A DNA stretch of 46,882 nt from Thermobacillus xylanilyticus. Its GTDB lineage: Bacteria > Bacillota > Bacilli > Paenibacillales > Paenibacillaceae. The stretch lies in NCBI RefSeq assembly GCF_907165215.1, contig NZ_CAJRAY010000033.1:16441-63322 (forward strand), in the 5' to 3' direction. Positions within the stretch are counted from its first letter, which is position 1. Each line of letters begins with the position of its first letter. Below, in pieces: positions 17,595-25,232 of this stretch. The translations under genes were made by a program, and so were the position numbers. Under the pieces are notes generated by a model that saw nothing but the letters and a program-made list of their open reading frames with translations, was not told the DNA's origin and made no database searches.

Positions 17595-17602
17595 GCACGG
17601 AC

Positions 17603-17636
17603 GACGGCCGTCGGGGACGCTTCCCGAACGGCCGTC
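17603..17636 (+). terminator. hairpin after the beta-glucosidase gene
   Basis: GACGGCCGT (17603-17611) pairs with ACGGCCGTC (17628-17636), and an inner CGGG/CCCG extends the stem with one bulge. There is no T run after it, so it may be a weak terminator or an mRNA-stabilising hairpin. Confidence 0.5.
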
Positions 17637-17707
17637 TGTACTTGGCGAGTGTCTCGTTCCCGGAAGCAATTGCGGTTAAAATGTGATGTAGAAGCGGAGG
17701 TGATCAC

Positions 17708-18577
17708 GTGATCGATTTTGAATGGTACCGGAGCTTCGTCTCCATCTACCGCCACAACTCGGTGTCCGAAGCCGCCAAGTCCCGCTTCATGACGCAGCCG
17801 GCGATGAGCCAGCACCTCGCTTCCCTGGAAGCCGAGGTCGGCGAGAAATTGTTCGTCCGGATGGCCAGAAAAATGATTCCCACCGAGCGGGGAAAGCTGC
17901 TCTACTCCGAGGCGGCTCCACTCGTGGAGGCGCTGGAGAAGGTGAGCGCGGATTTGAAGACCGCTTCCCTGCCGGGCATGAAATGGATCAAGATCGGTTC
18001 GGCGCCGGACTTCTATCAGGAAAAAATACTCCCGCTGCTGCCCCGATTCGGCACATGCTCCATTTCCCATTTCGGAACGGCGGAAGAATTGGTCGAAAGT
18101 CTGGAAGCGGAAAAGGTGGATCTCATCATCACCTCCAAAAAATTCATGAAGCCGGGGATCGAATACGAGGAGCTGGGCGAAGAGGAGTTCGTCATCATCG
18201 CGCCCGCGCATTGGGACGTTCCCGAAACCCGGAGCCTGGCGGAACAGGATCGCTGGCTCGCCGGTCAGAAGTGGATTGCGTACGGACCCGAATTGCCGAT
18301 CATCCGAAGGGTGTGGAGGGAACATTTCAAGAAGCGCCCGAAGCTGCATGTTCCTTACATCGTCCCGAATCTGCACATGATTCTTGCGCTGGTCGGGGCG
18401 GGCGCCGGCCTGAGCGTGGTTCCCGCCTATTTGCTGCAACCGGCGAATGCAGGGGATGTCCGGATGGTTTACTCCCATTTGTCCGTGCGCAACGCGTTGT
18501 TCTTCGCCTACAAGAGCAAGCACAAATACTATCCCGAGATTCAGCACGTCATGAAGATCATCCGGGAGAACTTGTGA
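17708..18577 (+). CDS. LysR-family transcriptional regulator
   Basis: This 289-residue regulator has an N-terminal winged HTH (residues 4-62: YRSFVSIYRHNSVSEAAKSRFMTQPAMSQHLASLEAEVGEKLF) and a C-terminal periplasmic-binding-like effector domain (about 88-285). The start is GTG 17708, seven nt after a full-strength GGAGGTGAT. LysR genes usually control a neighbour. Here the downstream neighbour is the truncated tail of an MFS transporter, separated by an AT-rich stretch, so the original target may have been lost. The effector is unknown. No terminator is visible after it. Confidence 0.9.
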   Translation: MIDFEWYRSFVSIYRHNSVSEAAKSRFMTQPAMSQHLASLEAEVGEKLFVRMARKMIPTERGKLLYSEAAPLVEALEKVSADLKTASLPGMKWIKIGSAPDFYQEKILPLLPRFGTCSISHFGTAEELVESLEAEKVDLIITSKKFMKPGIEYEELGEEEFVIIAPAHWDVPETRSLAEQDRWLAGQKWIAYGPELPIIRRVWREHFKKRPKLHVPYIVPNLHMILALVGAGAGLSVVPAYLLQPANAGDVRMVYSHLSVRNALFFAYKSKHKYYPEIQHVMKIIRENL

Positions 18578-18624
18578 CGGCCCGTTCATCGCTCCCGTCA
18601 GCCGCATGATGAAATTCATGCAGC

Positions 18625-18690
18625 TTATACATAAATTTATTTATAAGTAATTCAAATTTACATAATTTGATTTATAAATCATCCGGTCTT
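18625..18690. other. AT-rich patch with short inverted repeats at a probable deletion junction
   Basis: About 65 nt of almost pure A/T (18625-18690) stand out in a GC-rich region. They contain short inverted motifs such as TTATAAGT/ATTTATAAA. They sit between the LysR stop and the surviving MFS tail. They could be the old promoter/operator of the transporter, brought next to its 3' end by a deletion, or a scar of an excised element. Confidence 0.4.
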
Positions 18691-19020
18691 AAAATGAACC
18701 TCGCACCAAAAATCAATCTTTGGGGGAAGGTTCGTCATTCCTTTGGACTCGAACAGCTTGACCCGCGCAACAGCGGTCTCTTCGCAACGCCACGCCACGC
18801 TGGCCCTCTGAACACCGCCAGGGAAGCGCCGACGCTGGCTTCCACGCTGAACATCGCGGCTTTCAACCTGGGGAACGCTCTGGGCGCTTATCTGGGCGGA
18901 ATCGTTATCGATTTCGGCATCGGCGGCGGACTGAGAGCCGTGCCCTGGTCGACTTCCCTGGTGACGTTGATCGGCATTCTCTTCACCTTGTGGGGCAATC
19001 GCCAGAGCCGCAGGGGATAA
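18667..19020 (+). pseudogene. C-terminal remnant of an MFS transporter
   Basis: From about 18824 to 19020 the frame reads EAPTLASTLNIAAFNLGNALGAYLGGIVIDFGIGGGLRAVPWSTSLVTLIGILFTLW. This matches the last two membrane helices of AraJ/YdhP-type drug or sugar efflux MFS proteins of about 400 residues. The first ten helices are missing, and the sequence before 18820 (NLAPKINLWGKVRHSFG...) does not look like transporter. An ATG-initiated frame of 117 residues exists from 18667 but lacks a ribosome site. I read it as a deletion relic next to its LysR regulator. Confidence 0.75.
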
Positions 19021-19114
19021 GCATGCGGATCACGCGCGCGCATTCGACCGCGTGAGAAGGGCAGGGTGAAAGAAGTCGTGGATCTTTCGGACTTCCCGGA
19101 ACGACTTCAGGCGC

Positions 19115-19172
19115 TTTACAGGAGGCGAATGCGCTGATATTGTTAACCTTGTGATTAATAAAAGGTTAACAA
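19115..19172 (+). promoter_or_regulatory. BirA (biotin) operator over the bioB promoter
   Basis: TTGTTAACCTT (19140-19150) and AAGGTTAACAA (19162-19172) are perfect 11-bp arms with an 11-nt centre. This is the textbook Firmicute BirA box in sequence and spacing. TTTACA (19115-19120), 17 nt and TATTGT (19138-19143) form a promoter whose -10 overlaps the left arm. The biotinyl-AMP form of BirA would therefore block bioB transcription. Confidence 0.92.
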
Positions 19173-19185
19173 TGGAGGAATGCGC

Positions 19186-20232
19186 ATGCCGCATATCGAC
19201 TGCAAACCGCGCACAGACTGGAATGCCTTTGCGGACGCCGCGCTGTCCGGCCGTCCGCTGACCGTCGAAGAAGGGCTCGACGTGCTGCGTGCGCCGGACG
19301 AAGAGCTGCTGCCGCTGCTTCATGCCGCCTGGCGCGTCAGGAGCAGGTATTTCGGCAACAAGGTCATGCTGAACATGATCATGAACGCCAAGAGCGGTCT
19401 CTGCCCGGAGGACTGCGGGTATTGCTCGCAGTCGATCGTCTCGCGGGCGGACATTCCGAGATACAGCCTGCTTGACAAGGAATCGCTGCTCGCCGGGGCG
19501 CGGGAAGCGCTCGCGCGCAAGGCGGGCACGTTCTGCATCGTCGCATCCGGCCGGGGTCCGACCGACCGGGAACTGCGGGAAGTGGCGGAAGCGGTGCGTG
19601 AAATCCGACGGACGATGCCGCTCAAGATCTGCGCCTGCCTCGGGCTGCTGCGCGAAGGCCAGGCCGAGCTGCTGGCCGAAGCGGGCGTACATCGCTACAA
19701 CCACAACCTGAACACGAGCCGGGAACGGTACGGCCGGATCGCGACGACGCACACCTTCGAGCAGCGCGTCGAGACCGTCGAACGGGTGAAGGCGGCGGGC
19801 ATCTCGCCGTGTTCCGGCGTCATCATCGGCATGGGCGAATCGGACGAGGAGATCGTCGATATGGCGCTCACCCTCCGCGCGCTGGATGCCGACTCCATTC
19901 CGGTCAATTTTCTGAACGCCATTCCGGGCACGCCGCTCGAGGGCGCCGGAAGGGTGTCCGCGCGGAAAGCGCTGAAAGTGCTGGCCTTGTTCCGGTTCAT
20001 CTGCCCGGACAAGGAGATCCGCGTCGCCGGCGGCCGCGAGATCACCCTGCGGTCCCTGCAGCCGCTGGCGCTGTACGCCGCCAATTCGCTGTTCGTCGGG
20101 GACTACCTGACGACGCCCGGCCAGGAAGTGTCGCGGGATCATCAGATGATCGAGGATCTCGGCTTCGAGATCGTGCAATATGTGCCGGGGTCCGCGGATT
20201 CGGAGCAGAGAAAAAGCCCCGCCGGGGCGTGA
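19186..20232 (+). CDS. bioB: biotin synthase
   Basis: This 348-residue radical-SAM enzyme inserts sulfur into dethiobiotin, the last step of biotin synthesis. The SAM/4Fe-4S motif is Cys73-x3-Cys77-x2-Cys80 (GLCPEDCGYCSQ). Further BioB blocks are RYNHNLNTSRERYGRI, CSGVIIGMGE, IPVNFLNAIPGTPLEG and the C-terminal AANSLFVGDYLTTPGQ. The start at ATG 19186 sits 6 nt after GGAGGA; ATG 19180 touches the site and is unlikely. It stands alone here, with the other bio genes presumably elsewhere, and is controlled by the BirA operator upstream. Its 3' end overlaps the terminator of the CorA-like gene on the other strand. Confidence 0.96.
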   Translation: MPHIDCKPRTDWNAFADAALSGRPLTVEEGLDVLRAPDEELLPLLHAAWRVRSRYFGNKVMLNMIMNAKSGLCPEDCGYCSQSIVSRADIPRYSLLDKESLLAGAREALARKAGTFCIVASGRGPTDRELREVAEAVREIRRTMPLKICACLGLLREGQAELLAEAGVHRYNHNLNTSRERYGRIATTHTFEQRVETVERVKAAGISPCSGVIIGMGESDEEIVDMALTLRALDADSIPVNFLNAIPGTPLEGAGRVSARKALKVLALFRFICPDKEIRVAGGREITLRSLQPLALYAANSLFVGDYLTTPGQEVSRDHQMIEDLGFEIVQYVPGSADSEQRKSPAGA

Positions 20233-20246
20233 CGTCCGCGGCGGGG
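20211..20246 (-). terminator. intrinsic terminator of the CorA-like gene
   Basis: Read on the minus strand, CCCCGCCG (20246-20239) pairs with CGGCGGGG (20224-20217), followed by C and five Ts (20215-20211). The T run lies inside the last codons of bioB, so the two convergent genes share the space. Confidence 0.75.
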
Positions 20247-20286
20247 TGATTCGCTGTGCGATGGCTGTGAGTGCTGCGGTTGAGAG

Positions 20287-21720
20287 CTACCGGCGCTTCC
20301 GGCGAGACAAACGGGAGGGCAGCCCGGTCTGGCCGTCGCTCTGTCCATAAGGCGCGGCCTGCTGACCGGCACCGTCGTGACCGTATCCCGGAAGCGAGCC
20401 GCCGTGCGCAGCCGCGCTTCGGGCCGCGGCGCGCGGCTGCCGCCCGCGCCCGCCGCCCTCCGTCCGGTCCGGGCCGGTGCGCGTCATCCGGCGCAGCCAT
20501 CCGTACAGGATGAGGGAGAGCAGCGCGGTGCCGCCGCATACGGCCGCGAATCCCCACGGCTTGTCGGCGAGCGGCACGCCGCCGGCGTTCATGCCCCAGA
20601 GCGCGCCCGCCGCCGCGGCCGGCGCCGGCAGCACGATGACGGCGGCCAGCGCCTTGAGCAGGGAGCCGCTCTTCTGCATCGACGCCGCGCCGCTGAGCGC
20701 GGTCAGCGCCTCGATCGCTTCGGCGTGCCGGTCGATGAGCGCGCGGATCCGGCTGAGCCGGCGCTGCAGCCGGCGGTAAGGTTCACTGTCCGTGAACCGC
20801 GTGCCGAACGATTCGGCGGCCGCCGATTCCGCTTCGACCACGGCGAGGAAATGCCGGTTCCATTGCAGCAGCCCGCGCTGCAGCTCGGCGAGCACCTCGA
20901 CGGGGATCGGCCGGCCGCTGCGTTCCGCGTCCGCTTCCAGCCCGGCCAGCCGCCGCTCGAACGCTTCGAACCCGCTGCGCATCGCATCAAGCGCCGCCGT
21001 GAGGATGACGGCGAACGCTTCGGGGGCGTTGGCCGCCCGCTCGAGCCGGTCGTCCCACGGCGGGCGCTGCAGGCGGAGCATGAACCGCAGGTCGAATTGC
21101 AGCGTGACGAGCCGCTTCTCCGTCAGCCAGTAATGAAGCGGGCAGACATCGTGCTCGTCCGGGGACATCCGCAGCGGCAGCGTGCCGAACGCCGCATCGC
21201 CGGCATCCGGCGTCTCCGTCGACACGGCGAGCGTCTCCCGCCGTTCGAGCGACTGATCGAGCCAGTTGGCACATTCCGGAAGCTGCCGCTTGATTTCGGC
21301 CAGCGCGGCCGCGCGTGTCCGTTCGGCGGTCAAGACCGCGCCCCGCGCTTCCGTACGGGGCGCGTCCGCATGTTGCACCCCGAAACCCGCCGGGCGGCCG
21401 TCGGCCGGTCCCGCCGCTTCCGTTCCGTCCTGCACCGAATCCGCCCGCGCTTCCGGTCCCGCTGCGGAAGGCGTCGATGCAGCCCCCGGCTGTTCCGCTC
21501 CGTCCTGCGCCGTGCCCGCCTTCGGCTGCTCCTGTCCGGACTGCACCGAAGCCTGCGCCGGCTGTTCCGATCCGATCTGCGGCGATGCCGGCCATGGCCG
21601 GTCCGTCCCGGGCAGCGCCGATCCCACGCGCGGCCCCGGCGCCAGGTCCGAAGACGCGCGGCCGTCGGTCAGCAGATGCCATTCCCAGCCTGCCGGCATG
21701 CGCAGCATGCGGTGATTCAT
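20287..21720 (-). CDS. CorA-like magnesium transporter with a repeat-rich N-terminal insert
   Basis: This 477-residue protein of the CorA (MIT) family has a cytoplasmic helical domain (about 140-335), then TM1 (LLKALAAVIVLPAPAAAAGALW) ending in the diagnostic Gly-Met-Asn (376-378), a short loop, and TM2 (WGFAAVCGGTALLSLILYGWL). Two things are unusual. Residues about 35-110 are a Gln/Pro/Ala-rich stretch made of degenerate 12-residue repeats (G-x-E-Q-P...). The C-terminus also runs about 65 residues past TM2 as a Gly/Arg/Ser-rich tail, where CorA proteins normally stop soon after the KxxF/K-type end. The start ATG 21720 follows GGAGGGACGAT. A divalent-cation channel role is inferred from GMN; Mg2+ versus Zn2+ or Co2+ is not resolved. 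Confidence 0.82.
   Translation of the reverse strand: MNHRMLRMPAGWEWHLLTDGRASSDLAPGPRVGSALPGTDRPWPASPQIGSEQPAQASVQSGQEQPKAGTAQDGAEQPGAASTPSAAGPEARADSVQDGTEAAGPADGRPAGFGVQHADAPRTEARGAVLTAERTRAAALAEIKRQLPECANWLDQSLERRETLAVSTETPDAGDAAFGTLPLRMSPDEHDVCPLHYWLTEKRLVTLQFDLRFMLRLQRPPWDDRLERAANAPEAFAVILTAALDAMRSGFEAFERRLAGLEADAERSGRPIPVEVLAELQRGLLQWNRHFLAVVEAESAAAESFGTRFTDSEPYRRLQRRLSRIRALIDRHAEAIEALTALSGAASMQKSGSLLKALAAVIVLPAPAAAAGALWGMNAGGVPLADKPWGFAAVCGGTALLSLILYGWLRRMTRTGPDRTEGGGRGRQPRAAARSAAAHGGSLPGYGHDGAGQQAAPYGQSDGQTGLPSRLSRRKRR
21487..21630 (-). repeat. 36-bp coding tandem repeat inside the CorA-like gene
   Basis: On the plus strand CGGCTGYTCC begins at 21487, 21523 and 21559, and a decayed fourth copy begins at 21595, an exact 36-nt period. 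It encodes 12-residue units such as GSEQPAQASVQS, GQEQPKAGTAQD and GAEQPGAASTPS. The unit length keeps frame, so copy number could change without breaking the protein. Confidence 0.8.
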
Positions 21721-21823
21721 ATCGTCCCTCCATTCGGGCGATTGCGCGCTTGTCTTGATCACTCCCATCATACCCGCTGGCGGGCTTGCAGGACAAGGGA
21801 CTCCTTCACGGCGGCGCAGGGGA

Positions 21824-22603
21824 TCAATGGCATTCCTCGCCGCGGCGGTTGTCCGACAGCCAGCGCTTCAGCTTGCCGATCGCCCGCCGCTGCATGCGCG
21901 ACACACTCATCTGCGAGACGCCGAGCCGTTCGGCGACCGCCCGCTGCGGCAGACCGAAACCGAACACGAGCCGCAGCACCTCGGCTTCTTCCGGCTTGAG
22001 CCTTTTCATCGCCAGCTCCAGGTCCAGCCGGCTTTCCACCGCCGTGAACTCGTCGCCGGGATGGCCGATCCGGTCGCCCAGCGTGGACAGATTCTCGTCA
22101 TCATAAATCGGCGTATCGAGCGAGACATAGTGGTACATGTCGCGGCCGGCCAGCACCTCCAGCGTCTCGTCACGCGTGAGGCCGAGCCGTTCCGCAATCT
22201 CTTCGACGCTCGGCGGTCGCTCGAGCTGCGCGGTCAGCTCGTCGATCGTCTGCCGGACGTGGATGCCTTTTTCCTTGATGCGGCGGGGCACCTGAACATA
22301 CCACGATTTGTCGCGCAAATAGTTCTTCATATGGCCGACCAAGCTTTTCATCGCATACGTTTCGAATTGCGCGCCGACGGCCGAATCGTACCGGCCGAGC
22401 AGGCGAAAGAGCGCGAGCCTCCCGACCTGGTGCAAATCTTCGTACAGATCGGGCCGGTTGCGCGATACGCGCGCAGCGGCCAGCCGGATCATCGGCTCGC
22501 ACTTTTCGATCACCCGCGCCGCGTTCTCGCGGGACGGACTCGACCGATAGACGGAGAGCAGCGCATCCGTATCGGCCGCCGTCGGTTTGGACGTACGCTT
22601 CAT
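21824..22603 (-). CDS. RNA polymerase sigma factor, SigB/SigF/SigG family
   Basis: This 259-residue sigma-70 family protein has regions 2, 3 and 4. Region 2 is DLYEDLHQVGRLALFRLLGRYDSAVGAQFETYAMKSLVGHMKNYLRDKSWYVQVPRRI, region 3 is about 117-150 and region 4 is LKPEEAEVLRLVFGFGLPQRAVAERLGVSQMSVSRMQRRAIGKLKRWL. The VPRR and SQMxVSRxQ motifs are hallmarks of the SigB/F/G group rather than housekeeping or ECF sigmas. The start at ATG 22603 has GAGGTGG 8 nt upstream; an upstream GTG 22615 lies too close to that site. No rsbV/rsbW or spoIIAA/AB partner genes are adjacent, so it is a stand-alone SigB-like factor, and stress versus sporulation role is open. Confidence 0.9.
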   Translation of the reverse strand: MKRTSKPTAADTDALLSVYRSSPSRENAARVIEKCEPMIRLAAARVSRNRPDLYEDLHQVGRLALFRLLGRYDSAVGAQFETYAMKSLVGHMKNYLRDKSWYVQVPRRIKEKGIHVRQTIDELTAQLERPPSVEEIAERLGLTRDETLEVLAGRDMYHYVSLDTPIYDDENLSTLGDRIGHPGDEFTAVESRLDLELAMKRLKPEEAEVLRLVFGFGLPQRAVAERLGVSQMSVSRMQRRAIGKLKRWLSDNRRGEECH

Positions 22604-22747
22604 TTGGTCTGCCACCTCGTCTTTTTCCGATCCTCCACCTTTCTGTCACCAATTTTAAAAAAATTCATCCAATTTAAACCATACGCCGATCGAACCGGTA
22701 CCGGACGCCCGGCTTCCTTCGGAATCGACGGCATTCGACCTGTTTCG

Positions 22748-23722
22748 TCAATCTCCCCGCCGGGGCGCTCCCAGCCGGAGCATCGATTCGCGGTACGCCG
22801 TCGGCGGCATGCCGCAGATGCGGCGGAACTGCTTCGAGAAGTAGAGGGGGTCCTGAAAGCCGACGGAGGCGGCGATCTGCTCCACCGTCAGTTCGCGCCG
22901 CTCCCGCAGCAGGCGCCGGGCGTGATCGATGCGCAGCCGGAGCAGGAACTCGACCGGCGTCATCCCGGTATGCCGCTTGAAGACGCGGGACAGGTAGGCG
23001 CGGCTGAAACCGAGCGTTGCGGCCATCAACTCGATCGAGACCGGTTCCGCGTACTGCGTGGACAGATAGTGTACGATCCGCTGGACGAGCTCGTTGCCCC
23101 CGGCTCCGGGGCCGGGTACGGGCGCGTCTTCGCGGGCCTGCGCTTTGCCGTACTCGACCATGAGCAGGCTGAGGCAGCCCGCCGCCTCCAGATGCGCGAG
23201 CTTGCCGCCTTCGCGGAAGGCGCGCTGGATCCGGCCGATGAGCGCGGCCGGCCGGAGGCTGCGTCCCGCATCGGCCACGGGCCGCGCCGCCGTGAAGCCG
23301 GCGGAGGCGGCGAGCGCTTCGCTCTGCGAGCCGGCGAACGCCACCCAGCGGTACCGCCACGGATCGCGTTCGTCCGCGGCGTACTCGATGAGCCGCCCCG
23401 GCGCGATCAGGAACGCGTGCCCGGCGCGCAGCCGGTATTCGGTCCCTTCGACGCGGTAGACCCCGGTCCCGGACAGCACGTGGTGAAGCAGCCAGAAGTC
23501 GTAAACCTTCGGGCCGATCCGGTGTCCGGGCCGGGTCTGGCTTTCGCCGGAGAACAGCACGTTCAGGTCGCCGTGCTCGATCGAGACGGGGTTGGATACG
23601 ACGCTGTAGGTCGGCACGCGTTCCGCCGGCATGCGTGCCGCCGGCGCGCGCTCCGATTCGGCGGGGCCGCGTGACGGCGGGGAATGTTCCGGTTTGCGGC
23701 CTTCCACAGGATGGCGTTCCAT
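22748..23722 (-). CDS. AraC-family transcriptional regulator, likely of the gal operon
   Basis: This 324-residue protein has an N-terminal cupin-like sugar-sensing domain (about 45-160: YDFWLLHHVLSGTGVYRVEGTEYRLRAGHAFLIAPGRLIEY) and a C-terminal double HTH (about 215-310: YLSTQYAEPVSIELMAATLGFSRAYLSRVFKRHTGMTPVEFLLRLRIDHARRLL; VEQIAASVGFQDPLYFSKQFRRICGMPPTAYR). This is the MsmR/RafR-like layout. The first about 35 residues are an extra Pro/Arg-rich leader. The start ATG 23722 follows GAGGAGATGG. It is divergent from galK across 184 nt, so it probably activates galKET in response to galactose or a galactoside. Confidence 0.88.
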   Translation of the reverse strand: MERHPVEGRKPEHSPPSRGPAESERAPAARMPAERVPTYSVVSNPVSIEHGDLNVLFSGESQTRPGHRIGPKVYDFWLLHHVLSGTGVYRVEGTEYRLRAGHAFLIAPGRLIEYAADERDPWRYRWVAFAGSQSEALAASAGFTAARPVADAGRSLRPAALIGRIQRAFREGGKLAHLEAAGCLSLLMVEYGKAQAREDAPVPGPGAGGNELVQRIVHYLSTQYAEPVSIELMAATLGFSRAYLSRVFKRHTGMTPVEFLLRLRIDHARRLLRERRELTVEQIAASVGFQDPLYFSKQFRRICGMPPTAYRESMLRLGAPRRGD

Positions 23723-23862
23723 GGTTCCATCTCCTCATGATTGACCTGTTGCTTCAACCATACCACAGAGAAGCGAAAACGGCCATCCGCACGTCCGAAT
23801 GAAGTCACAAAAATCCATATCGAATTCACTTTCCGCCATTCGCTTGCCCCGCTTCGCTCCGC

Positions 23863-23868
23863 TATACT
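23863..23868 (+). promoter_or_regulatory. probable -10 of the galK promoter
   Basis: TATACT at 23863-23868 lies 39 nt before galK. The -35 position holds only a poor match (TTCGCT/TCGCTT), as expected for an activator-dependent promoter facing an AraC gene. The region 23723-23860 should hold the regulator's sites, but I see no clear direct repeat. Confidence 0.4.
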
Positions 23869-23906
23869 GGGGCTAGCGGAACGAAACCTTGAAATGAAGG
23901 AACGTG

Positions 23907-25085
23907 ATGACAGTGGCGGATCTTGCGCGTCTGAAACAGCAATTCATCGAGCGCTACGGCGGCACGGAGGAAGGGCTCCGGGTCTATCACGCGCCGGGGC
24001 GCGTCAACCTGATCGGGGAACATACGGACTACAACGGCGGGTACGTTTTTCCGGCGGCGCTGACGTTCGGCACGACGATGCTGGCGCGGCCCCGGACGGA
24101 CCGCACGATCGGGCTCGCGTCGACGAACTTTCCCGCGGCCGGACGGATCAGCCTGGACGGCATCGCCTACGATCCGGCCGACGACTGGATGAACTACCCG
24201 AAGGGCGTCGTGCGCGAACTGCAGGCGATGGGCTTCGATCTCGGCGGCGGCGCCGATATCCTGTACTGCGGCGAAATTCCGAACGGTTCCGGTCTCTCGT
24301 CCTCGGCGTCGATCGAGGTCGTGACGGCGTTCGGCCTGCTGGAGCTGAACGGGCACAAGACCGACACGGTGGAGATCGCGAAGCTGGCGCAGCGGGCGGA
24401 GAACGAGTTCGTCGGCGTCAAATGCGGCATCATGGACCAGTTCGCGGTGGCGAACGGCCGCCGGAATCACGCGATCCTGCTCATGTGCGACACGCTGGAA
24501 TACGAGCTGGTGCCGTTCGACAGCGGCGCGTACAAGCTGGTCATCGGCAACACGAACAAGCGCCGGGAGCTGGCCGACTCGAAGTACAACGAGCGGCGCG
24601 GCGAATGCGAGCAGGCGGTGCGGGATCTTAAGGCAGCGTTCCCGGATCTCGAACTGCTCGGCCGGCTCACTCCGGACGAATTCCGCGCGCATGCGCATTT
24701 GATCGGCAATGAAACAGTGCGCCGCCGGGCGCGGCATGTCGTGGAGGAAATCGACCGGGTGCGGCAGTCGGTCGACGTGCTGCGGCGGGGCGACCTCGCG
24801 GCGTTCGGCCGGCTGATGAACGCGTCCCACGACTCGCTGCGCGACCTGTATGAAGTGACGGGACGGGAACTCGACGCGATGGTCGATGCGGCGCGCAGCG
24901 TGGAAGGCGTGCTCGGCTCGCGCATGACCGGGGCCGGCTTCGGCGGCTGCACCGTGTCGCTCGTGCACGAGGACGCGGTCGAGACGTTCAAGCGCGTGGT
25001 CGGCAGCCGCTATGCGGAAGCGACCGGGCTTCAGGCGGACTTCTACGTCTGCTCGATCGGCAACGGTGTCGAACGGATCGAATAA
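23907..25085 (+). CDS. galK: galactokinase
   Basis: This 392-residue GHMP kinase phosphorylates galactose at C1, the first step of the Leloir pathway. The galactokinase signature GRVNLIGEHTDYNGGYVFPAA (about 33-53), the GHMP ATP loop PNGSGLSSSASIE (about 129-141) and the C-terminal GSRMTGAGFGGCTVSLV are all intact. The catalytic Asp is in CGIMDQFAVANG. The start at ATG 23907 is 5 nt after AAGGA; the GTG directly before it is too close to the site. It is first in galK-galE-galT, separated from galE by 147 nt with an inverted repeat. Confidence 0.96.
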   Translation: MTVADLARLKQQFIERYGGTEEGLRVYHAPGRVNLIGEHTDYNGGYVFPAALTFGTTMLARPRTDRTIGLASTNFPAAGRISLDGIAYDPADDWMNYPKGVVRELQAMGFDLGGGADILYCGEIPNGSGLSSSASIEVVTAFGLLELNGHKTDTVEIAKLAQRAENEFVGVKCGIMDQFAVANGRRNHAILLMCDTLEYELVPFDSGAYKLVIGNTNKRRELADSKYNERRGECEQAVRDLKAAFPDLELLGRLTPDEFRAHAHLIGNETVRRRARHVVEEIDRVRQSVDVLRRGDLAAFGRLMNASHDSLRDLYEVTGRELDAMVDAARSVEGVLGSRMTGAGFGGCTVSLVHEDAVETFKRVVGSRYAEATGLQADFYVCSIGNGVERIE

Positions 25086-25140
25086 CAACGGGAGATAAAG
25101 AACCGGCCGAACCGGGGGCGAGTCCGTCGAACGGGGCTGC

Positions 25141-25184
25141 GTCTGACGCGGGCGAATGCGGCGCGTCGGGCGGATGCGTCAGAC
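25141..25184 (+). promoter_or_regulatory. inverted repeat in the galK-galE gap
   Basis: GTCTGACGC (25141-25149) and GCGTCAGAC (25176-25184) are perfect 9-bp arms around 26 GC-rich nt. No T run follows. It may be an RNA hairpin that tunes galE expression relative to galK or stabilises processed mRNA; it might also be a protein site. Confidence 0.5.
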
Positions 25185-25232
25185 AGAAGCGGATTCCCCG
25201 CGGGGCGAACCGGACGGAAAGGAGCAGAAACC

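Noticed and set aside
18667-18823. First part of the MFS remnant as a start domain of a real 117-residue protein
   Set aside because: No ribosome site, no resemblance to MFS N-terminal helices, and an AT-rich patch at its start that looks like a promoter or a deletion scar.
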